Source of the DNA: Lethocerus indicus
Lineage: Eukaryota > Arthropoda > Insecta > Hemiptera > Belostomatidae
Direction: 5' to 3'
Length of the DNA: 64,000 nt
Assembly (NCBI GenBank): GCA_019843655.1
Contig: JACDQD010000001.1
Coordinates: 40,265,392 to 40,329,391, forward strand
Positions 61,318 to 64,000 of the stretch are shown here, in pieces. Each line of letters opens with the position of its first letter. The stretch's first letter is position 1. A model generated the notes under the pieces. It was not told the origin of the DNA. It made no database searches and was given only the letters and a program-made list of their open reading frames with translations. Made by a program: the position numbers and the translations under genes.

Positions 61318-64000
61318 TTTTTATTTTTACATATTAGATGTTTCGTATATATAAAATAATTTGTATATATATTTTGTTATTAATATATAATATAATTGTT
61401 ATTTTAATTTTCAGAATGCAGATGTAATGAAATGGAGCAGAATGTAATGTTATATATTACATAATGTTATATAATAAAAATAAATTATATTTATTCGTAG
61501 AAATAAATTATAGAGAAGGAAGAACGAGAGAAAACTAAAATATAAATTGATTATCTGCTGTAACTTATTTGTACTTATGCCAAAATTAGTTTTTGTTCTC
61601 ACTAACGCGGCCCCTTGTGAAGACATCGTGTATAAATAAATAAATATATGTATACGAAAACCTACAAGCAGCGAAATGTAGAGAGTGGGGTTGGAGGGGG
61701 GAAGAGAGGGGGTGAGAGAGTGAGAAAGAGGGAGTTCGTGAGAGAGCCATGTTAACCTCCCTCCCTGTTTGTACTCACCGACGTTCGTAGTACTTTTAAT
61801 TAGCATTTTATTACGAGAGCACTTTTAATTAGCGATTTGCAGGAATACCCGCGGCAAATATTAATGTTTACCTATGGCCAATTATTTGCCCTACGGAAAT
61901 ATCCGTTGAGAGGAGCGAGGTAGGACCTTGCCCCCTCCTTCCCATAATTAATACTCTCATACGGCCCTGTTTTTCCCTCCCTTACAGGCCAGGATATTAA
62001 AGGTTTCCCAATAATCATTAAACAGGGTTGCACATATATATTATTCTATAAATACCATATAATAGTTTTATTCGCATGGTTTAAGCGCTGGAACATTCTA
62101 TTTTCAAATAAAACGTCGGATAACTGAGACTTTTTATTGGAACATGAAAAATGAACATTGGATAATTTATTAATAACGGAACAGGTCTCGTTCACCATTT
62201 ATTCTGTTGCGAAGAGGATGACTGAAAGAAGTGCTACCTCCCTGCGAACCCTCCAGCACCTTTCCGTCCGCACTTGAAATGTTATCCGGAATCCGCAGCT
62301 AAACTTCTAATACTCGGTTAATCCCGTATAATTTAATGGGGGCATTTTTCTCGACGTCTCCTCCTCCCCAACCCCAGCTAATTCCTTGCACTCGGGGCCG
62401 TCGATACGTCACTGTCCCCCGGGACCGAAACCTCGGTCACGCCAAGGCGCTATTTTACGCCGCACTTTTCCGGCCACGTTCTTCGGCACTTTGTACACTT
62501 TTCCGGGACATTTCCGAATGTCCACGCCACTTTCGAACGGTATAAGCGGGACAATCTACGCCCGATGAAAATTCGGGCATTCAAACATTGTTTTTGGCCC
62601 TTTACGTTTGGTATTGGAAACAGGCAGCGATGGAAATGCGAGCCCATTTCGGTGAGTTACAGTACAATATTACCTATTTTTATTTAGTTATAACTATCGA
62701 ATTGGACTGTCCATTATTATCATTATTATTAGCGGAAATTTATTATTCAACGGCGCCGATACTAAACACGCAACACTGAGCGTCTTCGCGGTCCTAGTAT
62801 ATCTTAGCCGCCGGAATTTATATCATAATTTCGTGCGTCTATGACACGGTTTAAGACACGTAAATAGTTTTATTTTTTTTAATTCGTTCTCTCGTCCGGT
62901 CGGCATCAGTAAAAGTTTTGCCCTCAAACTGCCTGGCGGTGTGTTATTTAAAGTTCGGAAATAATTTATTTCTTCTTTGTAGTGGGCTCCCGCCGTTGTT
63001 CCTCGGTTGTTCGTCAGTGCCTGTATACGGGTATTATTTAGAAATCAAATAAAGTCTTACGCTTACCAGGCTCGCCTTTTTGAATAAGCAGCTTTCGTTT
63101 AAAAAAAATTGATATGCGGTATATAAAATACCGATAAACTACTTATATTGCTTTAGTATCTTTAAAACGGGTTATTTTGCAGGCTGCGACAGCGGCCACA
63201 GGATGCTTTACGGACCGCTCAGGGCGGACGATTTAAGAGCGGTGCGAGCGCAAATTTGGCGGAAAGCCCGGCCTCAGTAGTGGCGCTCGGGAGGCTCTTT
63301 CACCGGAAGGCGATAAAATTAAAATTAAACCCTCAGGAGATACCGGCCGCTCTAGAAGGATCCCTCATGAGATAGGGAAAGGAAACTTGCCGCCGGCTCC
63401 TCCTATAATAGCCTTATCTTATTCGCCTGTGTTATGGACCGTCAACGCGGAGCCCGTATTTAAACCGGATTTTTTTTGTTTCCAAAATATAACTTTATAA
63501 AATACGACTGATACCATTGTAACCAACTGATTTTTAACTCCCGAGCAAGTTTAACCGGATTTATTTCTTCGAGATAACGTAATTAGTGGCGCTTTCGGCT
63601 AGGCACTCTTAAGCCCGATTGTCGTAATATAAGTGGGGCAAACTTGTAGCGCAAGAAACAGTTATTGACTCTGGAATTGAACCCGAAAACTTCTCTCTTC
63701 CCCTCTGAGTTTCGATGGTGTGATGGTTTATTTGTGAGATTTCTTCTGCGCTTCGGTAGTCTGAATCCCAATTGTAGTAATTATAGATCATAAGACGAGA
63801 GAATAGAATGGGTGACTTCTTTATTTCATTAACTAAATATGATTCGGTTTTACACTTAGAATTTACTTGAAGAATTAATTAATTTTAAGGGCGCTTATCC
63901 TCAGTTCCCGAGAACTGAAATTCGGGCTCCTGGAACTCCAATAATAACCAATCCATAACACTGGCTTAGTGTTCGTAACGTGTTTTTTAGTGTTATAATT
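53673..64000. other. Non-coding stretch to the right edge
   Basis: No gene supported. CpG-rich, with purine-rich runs (54420-54450, 60625-60660) and a (TA)n at 61285-61315. ATG-plus-donor coincidences (for example 58660 with AAAG|GTAAGC, 62631 with TTCG|GTGAGT) could be first exons but nothing downstream supports them. Confidence 0.35.
61285..61315. repeat. (TA)n microsatellite
   Basis: A TA run of about 31 bp within a longer AT-rich zone. Confidence 0.95.

Noticed and set aside
63670..63700. tRNA gene on the minus strand (GGTTCAATTCC)
   Set aside because: A perfect B-box but no A-box at the right distance and no cloverleaf.

Overview
The window is nuclear DNA of an arthropod, almost certainly an insect. 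There are no prokaryotic operons. Genes are split by GT-AG introns, and the space between them holds microsatellites, diverged interspersed repeats, a Helitron, a piggyBac-type MITE and minisatellite arrays. The order cannot be fixed. CpG is common in most of the window but scarce across about 21.6-30.0 kb around one housekeeping-type gene, which suggests a species that methylates gene bodies (some Hymenoptera, Hemiptera and others).

Layout. (1) 0.4-18.2 kb, minus strand: the 5' part of a gene whose exons encode an N-terminal SH3 domain and then a basic motif resembling the conserved motif of the actin capping-protein regulator CRACD. It runs off the left edge. A start-codon exon at 18.16-18.22 kb fits in phase across an intron of about 16 kb. 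That intron holds a 15-unit array of a 62-bp repeat (14.04-15.0 kb), a short dispersed repeat and other degraded repeats. (2) 21.78-26.28 kb, plus strand: a complete 11-exon gene for the transmembrane protein TMEM209 (487 codons), the best-supported gene here. (3) 26.3-30.0 kb: CpG-poor, AT-rich sequence without ORFs, interrupted by a CpG-retaining 584-bp piggyBac-type MITE with TTAA target duplication. (4) 31.34-32.46 kb: a non-autonomous Helitron with a 61-bp minisatellite inside. (5) 32.5-64 kb: I could support no gene. It holds microsatellites, poly-G tracts and several low-copy repeat pairs.

The main unexpected pattern is that the two unrelated-looking minisatellites, of nearly equal period (62 and 61 bp) and lying on either side of TMEM209, each carry one close match per unit to the CTCF core motif, all in one orientation. 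Solo CTCF-like motifs are scattered elsewhere. If bound, these would be clustered insulator sites spread by mobile elements. The two genes also differ in CpG content, as expected if one is constitutive and methylated and the other regulated and unmethylated.
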